Below, one piece after another: positions 26,016-38,300 of a stretch of 64,000 bases of DNA. The number at the start of each line of letters is the position of its first letter. Position 1 is the first letter of the stretch. Source of the stretch: Parus major (taxonomy: Eukaryota > Chordata > Aves > Passeriformes > Paridae); the NCBI RefSeq assembly GCF_001522545.3, contig NC_031768.1:111109212-111173211 (forward strand), given 5' to 3'. Below the pieces are notes generated by a model that made no database searches, was not told the DNA's origin, and saw only the letters and a list, made by a program, of their open reading frames with translations. Position numbers and translations under genes: made by a program.

Positions 26016-28496
26016 CTACAGGAATAATGTGGGCAGGCCAGAGCAACCCAAGGAGACTGGCAGAGAGACTTCAGAGCCAAGGTTTTATCACTCCTAGAAA
26101 CAAAAAGGGAAAAAAAGAAAACCAAATCAACAATAACATAGTTAGGCATCCTGCACAAAAAAGGCAGCAGAATTGGCTGCTCAGTCTTGTTATCTTTCCC
26201 TTTTCCATCCCCTCACACTTCATCCACACCCCCTTTTACAGATCTGGGCAGTCACCACACACTACTTATCCCAAATAATAATGCCAGGCCACAGCACAGA
26301 AAGAAACTTTCAAGTTAGAGGAGCAAGACACATCCAGCTACAAAATTTCAGTGCTTGTCTCACTAACAGGTCCCACAGCCCTGCTGATTGACAGAGAATA
26401 AGGAGCAATTTCAAGCATGAGTAAGACTTACATGAACATAACAGGATAAGGCATTAAAAGCAAACAAAGAACATCTCTACCTGCTAAGTGTATTCATTTA
26501 ACTGCCAATTTCTTTTGCACAAAAAGATCCCACAGCAAGGAAACTGTGGCTGTCTTGTGAGTACTTTGAGGTGCTGCCAATGATATCTAGTAATTGTCCC
26601 TAAATTAAATAGAAGCACCAAGTACTTCCATCATTCCACAATCCCACTTTCCACTCTTCACGCAGAAAGAAACAGAATATTTCTCTTTTTAAGGATTACC
26701 ATAGTAGGTGTTCTAAAGCTTGTATCTCAAAATTCCCTTCATATTTTAAATTATAACTAACCTCACACTAATGTAATTTTAAATTATCCCATAAATTGAA
26801 TAATTAAAGATTACAGCAATCCTAATAAACTGTGATGGCTTAGATAATTTATAGAGGTAGGAACTGAACTCCTCCTGATCTTATGAAGCTCATTTTCAGG
26901 ATGCCTTTGCATGGATCTGCTGTCATTCAGTGTCAGAAATAGGTCAGGTTTCATCCAAAGCAGACAGCAGATACTCTTTAAACATTTATACTCCATTATC
27001 CACTAGAACCTGAGAACAGCTTCTCCACAGGAGACCCGAGTGTATGAAGAGTAGAGAAGTTCCTAAAAAGAGCAAGATGATTACAACTGTTACAAGTATT
27101 AAAATCAAGCTCTGAAGAATACAAAATCATTTTAAAAAAGAAAAAAAGCCCACATGCAGTGGGCTGTGGTGCCTCAACCCACGAGCAAGTCTGAACAAAG
27201 CTCACTTTGAGAACAGAGCTACACGAATTTCTAGAAAACAAAATGTAACAGCTCAGTGAACAAAATGTGCCATTGTCATTTTGTCAAATGACAAAGATGT
27301 AACATATTCAATGCCTGAGCATCCCCACAGAACAATTCCCATCCCATTTTATACAGACTATCTTTGCAAACTGACACAAAATTGCTCTTGAGCTTATATA
27401 TGGCCTAGAGCATTCAGATGGGATTCATGAGATCAAAAGAACTTATTCAAGAATGAAAAGCAGAAAGTAACTATGCCCTAGCAAAAGAATTTTTTTGTTT
27501 AAATACAAAATTATAAAAGGGGATGCGCAGGAATTGACAAAATAGATAAAAATTTTCGGAAACAAACCACTCTAGGAGGAAAGGACATTCAACACTGCTG
27601 AAAATATTATGGTAGGGAGGCAAATCCGTATCCTGATATGCCAGTTTGGAGAGACTGGATCTCTGAAATATGTAGGGAACATATGAGAAGCATTTTATAG
27701 GCTTCATCAGCATCTCAAACCTGTTCCAGATATTACATCTGTCAGCTTGTTGAGGTCAAACAAAACCAACAAGCCCAGAAACCTGTCAAACTTATGAGTG
27801 AAGCCTGCACACCATTTAGTAGAGTACATTTAGCTCACCACCTTTGGAAGACGCTTTTACAATACAGATTTTATTTCAGTCACACCAAGCTTTCCCTTTC
27901 TTGGAAACACAGGTAAACAAATAATTTACGGCTGACCCTCCTCACACAATTTAATTATTTAACTTCCTGCTGTAATGTTCCTTGTCTGAATGTCAGTTAT
28001 AAGGGCACTTTACTGTGTTATATTTTGAACAGCAAACCGAAGGACTGAGCAGAAAAGTAGGTACACTCAGCAAAGACATGTGAACACCATCCCCTCTGCC
28101 AGAATTGTAGTTAAGAGCTAAATGAGGTGCAAGGGACAACTGTGACGTCCTGAAAGCCTGAAGTACTCAAATATTTGTGCGGAACAGCTTTAGGACCGTC
28201 ACATTTCCTGTGAAAAGATGTTACTACAAGTCCAGAAGTTCAAGGGAGCTTCTGCACTTTGTGGCCACGTTCCCAACCTTCCTTTCCCATTTCCAAGAGA
28301 GCAGCAGCAACTCTAAAACCCCGGCTCCACTTCACGCATGTGTCACTTGCTCGTCTCTCCCCCTGTGGAAGAGGTTTTTTAGCTTACAAGCCTAATGCTT
28401 TCTACAGAATCCCCTCTCTGATACGGAAGGAGAGAGTCAGCCCTCAGGCTGCCGAGCCCCCGCCGCCTCCCCCGGGCCCTTTCCCGCCCCGCTCAC

Positions 28497-28780
28497 CGCT
28501 GGCTCCGCCGAGGCCCCGCAGCTCAACGGCTGCGCGCGGCCCGCGGCCCGGAGCGCTCCGCCACGCGCGGCGCGGCCCCGCCACGGCGGCGGCGGCCGGC
28601 GGGGACCGGCGTCAGCTCCGGGCTGCAGCGGCCGCGCTCCGGCCGCGCTCGGCCGCTCCCGGTGAGGCGCTCAGGCGGGGCCGAGCATCGGCCGCACCGG
28701 GAGCTCCGCGGCCGCGGGGACGCGACACCGAGCCCGTCACCCCGGGAGACGGCCGATGGCGTCCGGCAAGGGACACACTT
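28497..28780 (-). other. ARL13B: Probable non-coding first exon of ARL13B
   Basis: On the minus strand a good donor (gtgagc, 28496-28491) lies in the CpG island, preceded by GC-rich sequence without the ARL13B N-terminal coding signature. Since the start-codon exon at 25.9 kb sits in ordinary AT-rich DNA with an acceptor-like sequence in front of it, an upstream leader exon in the island is the simplest explanation. The right boundary (transcription start) is a guess. Confidence 0.5.
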
Positions 28781-28801
28781 AATGGCGCGCACTGAATCGC
28801 C

Positions 28802-28869
28802 GGGGGCGGGGCTGCAGCCGACCAATAGGAGGGGGCGGCTTGCCCGGCGGCCGCGGAGGATCAGCCAAT
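28802..28869. promoter_or_regulatory. Cluster of GC boxes and CCAAT boxes
   Basis: Within 70 bases there are two GC boxes (gggggcgggg at 28802 and gggggcgg at 28831) and two CCAAT boxes in the same orientation, about 43 bases apart (28822 and 28865). These are classic Sp1-type and NF-Y-type sites and sit close to the midpoint between the two divergent genes. Binding is inferred from motif matches only. Confidence 0.6.
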
Positions 28870-29297
28870 CAGCGGCGAGGGTCGGCGCCCTCGGCCCCCC
28901 GGCGCCGTCCGGCGGTAAACACCGCAGCCATGGGGGCGACCCGGCAGCCACGGGGGACTGTGGGCGCTGCCCGCCCGCCTCGTCCTGCCCCTCTCAGCCC
29001 CCGCCGGCGCGGGGCCCTGCCCGCTGTGCTCCCTCCTCTGCCGCCGGGGCCGCCCGCGGAGCCCGCTGCGTGCGGCCGCCGCCGCCTCCGCGGGGCGGGC
29101 CAGGCACGACCCGCCCGCGCCCCCGCGGCGCTGTCCGCGGCGCCCTGGTGACGCTCCCGCAGGGCAGCGCTGCCCGGACACGGCCCAGCCTCCCCCGCCG
29201 CGCCGCTGCCCCTCCCTCCCGCCCCCACAGCCTCGCCCGGCCCCGCAGAGCAGCAGCCGCGCAGTCCCGGCGCCCGGTCCGGCCGCCCCCGGTAGCG

Positions 29298-29367
29298 ATG
29301 AGGCCGCGGGGCCCGCGGTGCCTCCCGCTGCTGGCGCTGGCCATCGCCCTGGCCGAGGCGGCGACCT
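29298..29367 (+). CDS. PROS1: PROS1 exon 1 (signal peptide)
   Basis: This 70-base coding part encodes [20 protein letters not shown] and AAT plus one base, a basic start followed by a Leu/Ala-rich hydrophobic core typical of a secretory signal. The donor is gtgagt. It lies inside the CpG island and joins exon 2 within a Phe codon (residue 24, the -16 propeptide Phe). Confidence 0.9.
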
Positions 29368-32300
29368 GTGAGTGAGGCGAGGCGGGGGGACGCGGGGCCG
29401 TGGCTTGGGGCGAGGGGCGGCCCGGAGCGGTGCCGGGGCCGGGCGGCCCTTCCCGGCCGTCAGGGGCATCGCGGGCTCTGCTCCGTGCGAGCAGCCCCTC
29501 GGTGCCGGGGGTTGGGCAGCGGATCCCGCGGGGCAGCCGAGCTGCGGCTCGGGGCTGTGCGCGGCTCTGGAGATGTGTGCGGCCGCAGCGCCGCTCAGCC
29601 GCCCAAGGGAAGGTGTCTGCACAGGGAGCTCGGTTCCCTTGCTAGAACAACCCGCGGGAGATCAGGGTCTGCTCAGAAGAGTGGCTTTATTGTGCAGTCC
29701 TGGAAAGCGGCACTGACCCTTCCTGTAAGTCCAGACCTCTTAGCCTAGGTAAGAGCTACTTGCTCTTACATACAGATTAAAAAAAAAAAACAAAACAAAA
29801 ACCCCCATATATATAACTATTCTGTGTTTGACACAAAAGTCTTCGAGCTTAATAGTGAGAGAAGACAGTGGAGCTGAAACAAACAGAATTGCAGCTCAAA
29901 GTAAGCCTTTTCCTGACCTGTTTTACTAATGATTAAACTGGCAGAACAGAAACCGAATGTTTACTATTCTGTAAGGTGCTGGGGTTTCAGACTTAGGGAG
30001 TAGTATCAAAAGATGAAAGTTAATTTTATAATTTTTTTAATTGGTCCTGAAAATAAATTGTCTAATAAATATTTCATAATTATATTTTCTCCTGTTTTTG
30101 TCATGTTTTCTGTTATATTTATCTGCTCCACTGCATACCTTGTCATTTTTCTTAAGAGCAGGAAATAAGCTGTCCTGCTTATCCAGAATTTTCCTGGTCC
30201 ATATTGTCCTGTTTCCTATCCCTGGCTCTGAACAATGCCAGAGATTTCTGGAATGGCGGGGAGGAGAGGGGGAAGAAGAGAAAACAGCTTTAATAATACA
30301 GCACATGCCATTCAGTAATCATAAAGTTGCCTCTGCAAGCCTCAGCGCAGGTGGATTTGGTCAAACATCAGATGAGGGACACATTTTGGAGAAGGTGCAA
30401 GTAAATATTAGTGGCCAGTTTTATTTTGTTGGCTGCATAATGTCACTGATGAGCTTTTCAGAATACTCTTGTCACTGGTGTTACAGAGCTGGGCAAACAA
30501 GATTATGACACTTCCTACAGTGGTGTCACTTTTTATTCAGTTTTATTCAACTCCTTTCCTTGGCTGGGGTGTAAGGTAAGCTGCTCTAAGTTATGTTTAA
30601 GTGGCCCACTTTAAGCAGGTTTTTGGTTGCATCTGCACAACAGAACAGCTGTAAGAAACCACTGAATCTCATCCTCTCCCACAATTTTTTTTTTCTTTTT
30701 AGATGCTTGATAAGTATTCACTACACAGTGGCTGTACACCACCTCTGGAAATTGTTAGGCTCTGGAGTTGCACAAGTGATCACCACATGAAGCACCCCGA
30801 GTGAATTAAGGGTTAACTTGGCTTGGCAGGGTCAGAAATGGGCTGGAGTTTCCTGTAATCAGACTGGCAGCAGCAACAGTTGGGATTTTTGTTTTTAATA
30901 AATGTCCTATCATAATCTTTGTAATTAAAACACAGATGAAGAATTACACTGCTAATTCAGTGCATGGGGATTGAAATATTTGCACTACAAAAACACAGAA
31001 TTTGCTCTGAGTTACATGTTTTAAGTCAGAAGTTATAGGAAACCAGCTTGTTCCCATTGCCCCACTGTATTGAGGACATGAAGTAGAAATTATTACATCT
31101 GTTTGTACACAACTGAAAATTTCTTTTATGTACTGTAAAACTGTGTGAAAATGACCATAATGTCATAAAGGTCAAAACAAGATGGTTTAAAGTCAGCTGC
31201 GAATTAAGCCTCATCTCTACACCACGGAGCCTGTGCACTACAGCTTTGATGTCAACATCTTTGTGGGGGCAAAAATGTCCCATGGAAATAAACCCAGCAG
31301 CTATAATACACAGTTTTCCTGTTTTATTGTCACTGCTTTTGCCTCAGGACAGATGGTCTTTCTGCATCTTTCTTATTAGTGAGAAATAAAGCATTTAGTC
31401 TGATTAATTAACACTTCTTACATTTCTAAGCAACTTGCTCATTGCTCTCTGAGATAGAGATGTGCTGTAAAACCTTGGAGGTGAGCTGTGGTACATCCAC
31501 CTTATGCTCAGGAAATCTTATTTACTGCCTTACCAGGATGATTAGTTTTACCAGAATGAAAGCAAATAGATTAGTTTGTAGTTACAAGCTCAGCCCACGT
31601 CAAATTCACTCAGGAGGCTGTAACACAAAGGTTTCTTCAGGTCATTACCCAATGTTACAGCACTTCAGAATGTTCCCTGTCACTTGATGGAGACCTTTAA
31701 TGTGTTTAGGATGGTGTGGTATTAGTTAAGCGTTAAATCTGGCTCCATTCAAGCTCCGGGCCTATTTCTAGTCAGCTTCCTTAATTTTTTTCTTTCCTGT
31801 TAGTGCAGAGAAACTGGGAGCTCTGCTGTGGCACTTGGCTGCTGGTGTGGCTCATGGGTGCTCTGGGTCTGAGGAGTTGTCACAGGCAGTCCTGGACTGA
31901 GGTTGTGCTTGACTGGCTCTTTTCTGTGGGGCTGGGATGGATGTGTACAGCCACCACACCTGATGTGCACAGCAGGTGTCACAGCCCTCACACAGCTGGG
32001 CAGTCTGCAAGGTTAAGTTGTGCAGAGGCTGCAGAAAGGAGGGCAGGTGTGAAAGTGTGGTGCTCTCAGTTAATATCTGTCATCTGCACACTTTAACCCA
32101 ATCAGCTGGACTTCTTCCAGCTGTGCTCATCTGTTTTTCTCTTTGGTCACAAGCTATATCCAAAAATTAAACCAGGCAGTCTAATTTAGAGGCTGTTCCT
32201 GGAGTGTTGTGTGCTCTGCAAAGAACATTGAAGCAGACATCTTTCATTTTTAGTGTCATTTCTCAATGTTCATCACTTATTTAAAGTCACTAAAATGACA

Positions 32301-35300
32301 AAAAACAGATACGTGAAAATTAAATAATGACTTGTGCTGAGACATAAAAGGTGGCAAGGATTGTTTTACCTTGTAAAATGTGAATGTATTTATAGATTGC
32401 CTGCCTTGATATTCCCAGGATAGCATTCTCACCTTTGCCTGTTCTGAAAAATAAAATTACATATAACAGGTAGCCTGACTTTGTAAGACATAATTTTGGT
32501 CTCGTATAAATTAAATAAGGTCAGAATGTTTACTTTCAGATCACTGAAACTGGTAATATAATCAGCTTTTTTTATCTACTTGTTGGTTACATATCTCACT
32601 TTGTAATAACCATAATCTAAAAACATAAATCTTGTACTGAGTATGACATGTAAATTAGGCTTCAGGCATGGATGCTATTAGGGATTAATAGCACAGATTA
32701 AAGTTTTAGGATTTTTTTGCTCAGAAACAGCTTCCACATAGAGAATCCTATAATTTCTTGCTCGCATTTTTCGAAACAATAGCGAACATCAACTCCTGAC
32801 TAAGCATTTAATTCAGAATTTTGTGTTAAATTCTCATAGTTGCTCAGTGTTTACAGCACTTTTCAGCTGTTGCAAAAATAATAACGGAGTTGCTTTGTTT
32901 CTCTCAAGTTTTACCCCAGCAGTATGCCTCTCAGTTCCTGCTGAGGAAACGCCGAGCAAACTCTTTCATGGAAGAAAGTAAGAAGGGAAATCTAGAAAGA
33001 GAATGCATTGAAGAATTATGCAACAGGGAAGAAGCCAGGGAAATCTTTGAAAATAATCCTGAAACTGTAAGTATTTTATGAGTATCTATGACATAGATTG
33101 TAGTTCTTTTCAGGGGGAAAGACAGAAGCACATGGAATTCACAGCTCCCAGTAATAACACTAGGCAAGATCTCTCCATTTAAAGAGACAATTTTCAAAAT
33201 AATTTTGACACTCAGTTAATTTGCATTGGCTTAATTTTCCAAGTGTCCAATTCAGTGCAGTATTTTTATCTCTCCACTGAGTCCTGTGTATATTAAATGA
33301 TCTTCTGCTTTAGCCCAAACAATAGTCATATAGAAAACCAGGCCTATATTCTGTGACTCAAAGTAACTTTTGTCTTCTTTTGTAGTTAAAATACCAATAT
33401 ACTTTAGAATATATTCAGTGATGTATTTTGCTGTCATTTTATCTACCTGACATTTTTCTTAGCCTTGATTTTTCTTTTCTTTCTGCAGGAATATTTTTAT
33501 CCCAAATATTTAAGTAAGTACAAAAACAAACCCTAAACAACTGTGGTGTATAATTCAGTGATGCTCTCATTTGGGTAATTTGGTCACTGGTTTAGTTTTT
33601 CTGCCCCTAGCACTGGGATGATTTCCATGCTGATTATAATGCAGAGCATGTCCTGTGTGCTGAGATCCTCACAGAGGCACTCTGAAGGTTGGGCTGTGAT
33701 CAGCTGTCCTTAACATGCCCAGACCAGTTTTGCAATTGGAGCTGTGAGAGCAGGCTCTTTGAAGATGCCATGCAGCAAGTGGTGTAATTTCAGTGTAAAT
33801 GAGCTGTTTGGACCCTGAGCTGACTGTGTGGCTTTGCATTTGCAGGCTGCCTTGCCTCCCATCGAGCAGGGGTGTTCAGGGTGGCTGCAGTCACTCCAGA
33901 CTCTCCAGCTGACCTGAGGGCTTGTGTCAAGGGTAAGTCCTGATGTTGGAACACACAGTGGCTAAAAAGCAGTTCACAGGGACACAAAAAGAGACAAATA
34001 ATCATTTACCTCAGGCAAATTCAATAATCAAAACCAGAAACTGACCAAAATACGTGAGGTGAGACAGAGCATTTCCAGAGAAAGTAGTTTAAGTGACTGC
34101 TTTTAACTTCATAGAAGGAACACAATTGACTGCAACCTGGAAGACAGGGTTCCTCTGCAAACAGAAGTGTCCTATACCAACCCAGCAATATTCCCCTGTG
34201 TGTCCTCTGTACTCTACCACTTCTTTAACAGTTATGCCAAAGCCTTTGCCTCTAGTAAGTCATATTCTGTCAGGTGGAGTAAGAGATTCTCTTGTTAACT
34301 GTCATTTCTACCACTCTTTAGCCCATAGTTGCATTACCAGCTAAAAATTTCAAAAACAAAACCAAAACCAAACAAATCAAATTATTATTTGGAACACAGT
34401 CATTGATTCCAAACAAAAGATCGCAAAGCATGAAACTTGGGATGTTTCTCAAATGTAAAGAAACTTCCAATTAATTTGAATAAAAATACTTATCCTTTAC
34501 TATCTGACACTGTTTTTATCATTGAAAGCAATGGAAGGCAAAAAAATTCTTAATAATTACACTGCAATGGTCATGGCTGAAGATGTTTTCCAGCTCAGTT
34601 TGTAATAATGCAATAAATTACCAGTTTCTCTGTCAGACCACTATTGAACAGAGAAACTCAACTCTCTAATCTTGAATTCTTGAAACTTTGACCTTTCTAG
34701 TGAAATTTGTGCTAGTATGATGGGGGCAGAGCACTGTTCTTTAAAAACTGAAATACAGGTTTTAATATAATAGTATCAAGTCTGGTCACATTTTGCAGGG
34801 ATTAGCTTAGCAAGTAATTTTTTTTCTAGTTGTTTTCTGCCTGACAAAGGAAAAGTACCAGTAGCTTTATATGTTCTCACTCACTTAAAAATTCTTGCTG
34901 ACAGAATGAGTAGCAAGATTGTTGTGGGAGTGCTTCATATTATTCATCAAGACCTTTCCTATTTCATAACTGGTACCTATAGGAAGAGAAGAAAAATTAC
35001 TAAAGTGATTAAGGAGAAATAACCCCAAATAACAAGGATTTTATGTTTTCCATCCCACAGAAATTTCAAACCAGTGCAGCCCCCTGCCGTGCCATAAAGA
35101 TGGATATAAGGATTGCATAGATGGACAAGCCAAGTATACCTGTGTCTGTAAAGCAGGATGGAGAGGAGAGAACTGTGAGGAAGGTGCAGTCTTCAATTTC
35201 ATGTTGGTTCTCAGAAGCACAATTACATTTTTACTGTTGAATAGTATTGGCAGCTGGTCAATTGATGCTTTCCTCACAGCAGAGAGTTTTATTCCCTTTT

Positions 35301-38300
35301 CTTTACAGATATCAATGAATGTGAAGACTTCAATGGAGGTTGCAGCCAGCGCTGTTCCAATTTCCCTGGGAGCTTCCGCTGCCTGTGTGAAGATGGCTAC
35401 TTCATGCATTCCAACAAGCGGGATTGTGGAGGTAGGGAGACTCCAGAGGAACATCTTTCCATGCCACCATAGTGCCTGCTGACCAGAGAGAGGGAAGAGT
35501 TTGATCCAATAGTTCCATAAATACTCTTGCATTGCCTCTGAAATATCCAGTCCTGGTTTAATTTGGCTGCTCATTCCTGACACACTGCGGGCATTTGGGC
35601 AGCTGAATAATGAACCAGATTAAGAAGCAAGGAAAGAAAGAGGGAACAGCTATAGATGAGATTCTTCTTCATTACTGGAGCTCCATAAAGCTCATTTTGG
35701 TCTCTCACCAGTTTCACATATCCTTGAAGCTTGCTGAAACAAGAATCTAAAGTGATATGAATAGCTGATATTGTTACCATGGAAGTTCTCTCTGGTAAAC
35801 ACTTAGGCTAAATCACTCCTAATTAGCCATGCTGCTCTTTCTGCAGTTTGAAGTTCATTGGAGAAGAAACTATTAATGAATCAAAAAAATCTCATAATGG
35901 AAAGATTTTTCTTGTATTCACCCAGCATAATTTTTTCTGTACATGCTTGTGTCTACCGTTGGCCATGACCTACATGCTTCATTCCATTCCAAATAAAGAC
36001 TGTATTGACATAATTTGCAATTCTTACTGCATCGTTAGAAAAAATTACAACTTAATTTCATTTTAATGTCATATTTTATTACCAAATTATGACAACAGTT
36101 TTGGATAATGTCAGATAATTTTAGAGGTTAAACTTGATGGCCATCTTCTACCACTTTCTTTAGTCTAAATATTTTTGTGAATTAAAAACCTCTAAAGACA
36201 TGTCATAATGACAGAAGACTGAGGGTTTATGAAAAAGGGCAAGCAGATAAATTGGTTAGAACCTCTGTAATTCTTGGAAAGACACAGGAAAATCTGGTAA
36301 AAAACTAATCAAAAATAAATTAATATACCTTAGTGCTTTGAATGTTAGTTTAATCATTGGATAAACTGCATTTAAGTATTTTATTACATGCAACTACAAA
36401 GTTAAACAACCAGAAGTTTGGAATACACTTATTAACTGTAGAAGGGTAGTCTGAATTCAGGGCAGCTTTGACTTAATACAGTTCCAGGACTCCAAGCAAG
36501 CCAGTGGCAGAATCTCCTGTTTCCACAACTGCTACAAAACCACAGAGAAAATCAGAATGATCCCTGCATTCACAAGTGGGAGTGCAGTACTACCAGGGAT
36601 CTGATGCTTTTCTGTCTCAAACACACTTAATAAGATTGATACGATACCCTGAATCCCGTGGTCACTTCTGCATTTGCAAAATGACATTGACAAATTGGAA
36701 ACAAGACAGAAGATAGACACTAAAATGGTTTGAGGGATAGAGAGTGAGTGAGAGACTTGAACACCTCTCAGCATAGCCAATTAAAATAAAACTGACATGA
36801 ATTGATTGTAGCATGGAAGAACCTCTGATTGGATTATCTCTTGTCTTTCTGGACAAGAGATGTCTTTTTCTAAGATGGGATTTTACCATGCAGTCTGGTT
36901 TAGTTTATGGGAAATCTGCAGTCTGTTTCTCTCTATGCCTTCCTAGACATACATCCCTTTCCCTGTTACCCACAGAGGGCATGAAGGGATGGGAAAGATA
37001 GGCAGGCAGAGAATTTTTTCACTGGGGGCATGCAAAAGTGTCTTTTACAGCCCTCTGGAAATCTTTCTGGCTGTAGCTCTAGTCTGCTGTGACAGGAGGT
37101 AGAGCTACCAAGAAAATTTGCCAGCCTCACTCAGTTTGCATAGTGTTGGATAAGGCTGGGAAGAAAAATGGTGTGCAAGAGTGGGAGTTGTTTTTTAATG
37201 ACTTGTTTGTTTCTAGATATAAATGAATGTGTGCTACATCCAAACATCTGTGGGACAGCCACCTGTAAAAACACCCAGGGGAGATATGAGTGTGAATGTC
37301 CAGAAGGCTACACATATAATTCAACTTCCAAAAACTGTGAAGGTGGGTCTTTGCCCCCAGCTCCCTCTTTTCCATATCCTTCATCTTCCCCTTCCCCTTT
37401 TTTTTTAATCCACTGCTATACCAAACTGAGCTCCTCATCTACTGACAAATCTTCATATTCTTTATTAAATTAGCTGTTTCTTAGGTTGTCAGGCTTTATT
37501 ATGTGACAGCATGGGAGTTCTCTAAAGGTTTTTTCAAAAGGTTTTTTATAAAGACCTCAAATGTCAAATAAAACTATTCCTAAATATCCAGAGAAAGAAC
37601 TGTGAAGAAAAGGAGTTGCTCCAAAAGAATCTTTCCTGAAATTAAAATCTGGAACTAAAAATTTCCAAAGTTCTGTAACAATTATAGCAGAGTTGAAAAG
37701 TATTGGTAGCTAGCAGTGATGTAGCAAGAAGCCACTCATACAAAGACCATAACTTCTCCAGTGTTGAAAGTATTTTCATATTTGTCTTAGAATATTTTTT
37801 TTAATTCTCTCTGCTTGTTAAAGCTTCTGTTTACTGCACTTCAGAAATTAAATTTCAATCTAAACAGATGTGAAAGCTCTTAGAATTTTACAATGGAGAC
37901 AAATCTACACTGTCAGTTTAAGAAAAACGTGTCAGTGAGTGAAAAAGCTGCCTTATATTACTGCTAAAAAGGACACAGAAGCAGCTTCTTGGTGGCCATG
38001 AGTCTTTTGCTCCATGGCTTTTCCTGCAGGTCTCTTGTGGCAAAGCTCTGCACAGTGGTTGTGATTGCATATCCAGGTGTCAGCTCTTTGTCCAGTGGGA
38101 TTAAAACACTACTGAAAATTTTCTGTTCCTGAATGCACCAAAGTGAGAAAAACTTCACAGTAATTAATTCTTACTCTTAGGGTTTCCTTCAGATAAATTC
38201 AATTTGATGCAGCCCACGTAAGTGTTGTATTTCTGCTGGAACATGGGTTCAGGAGGTTGCAAGATGACGACGTTCCAACAGGGAAAGTCTTACCTCCCTA

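Larger units (their letters stand above)
28440..29620. promoter_or_regulatory. CpG island: probable bidirectional ARL13B/PROS1 promoter
   Basis: A ~1.2 kb block of very GC- and CpG-rich sequence stands out against AT-rich flanks. It contains the predicted ARL13B first-exon donor (minus strand, 28496) and PROS1 coding exon 1 (plus strand, 29298). Between them lie CCAAT boxes at 28822-28826 and 28865-28869 and GC boxes at 28802-28811 and 28831-28838, with no TATA box seen. The two genes are head-to-head, as I know them to be in mammals. Sharing of the promoter is an inference from layout. Confidence 0.8.

Noticed and set aside
25535..26158. 207-codon minus-strand frame over the ARL13B start-codon exon
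   Set aside because: It is in a different frame from the real ARL13B exon and mostly reads through the antisense CR1 fragment.
28523..29622. Several overlapping long open frames on both strands, including a 253-codon minus-strand frame and an in-frame upstream extension of PROS1
   Set aside because: GC-rich CpG islands are poor in stop codons; compositions are Ala/Arg/Pro/Gly only, with no domains. The PROS1 signal peptide defines its start at 29298.
31803..32096. Plus-strand frame rich in Trp/Cys/Leu in PROS1 intron 1
   Set aside because: It is in a locally GC-richer intron stretch; the frame has no domain and no splice support.
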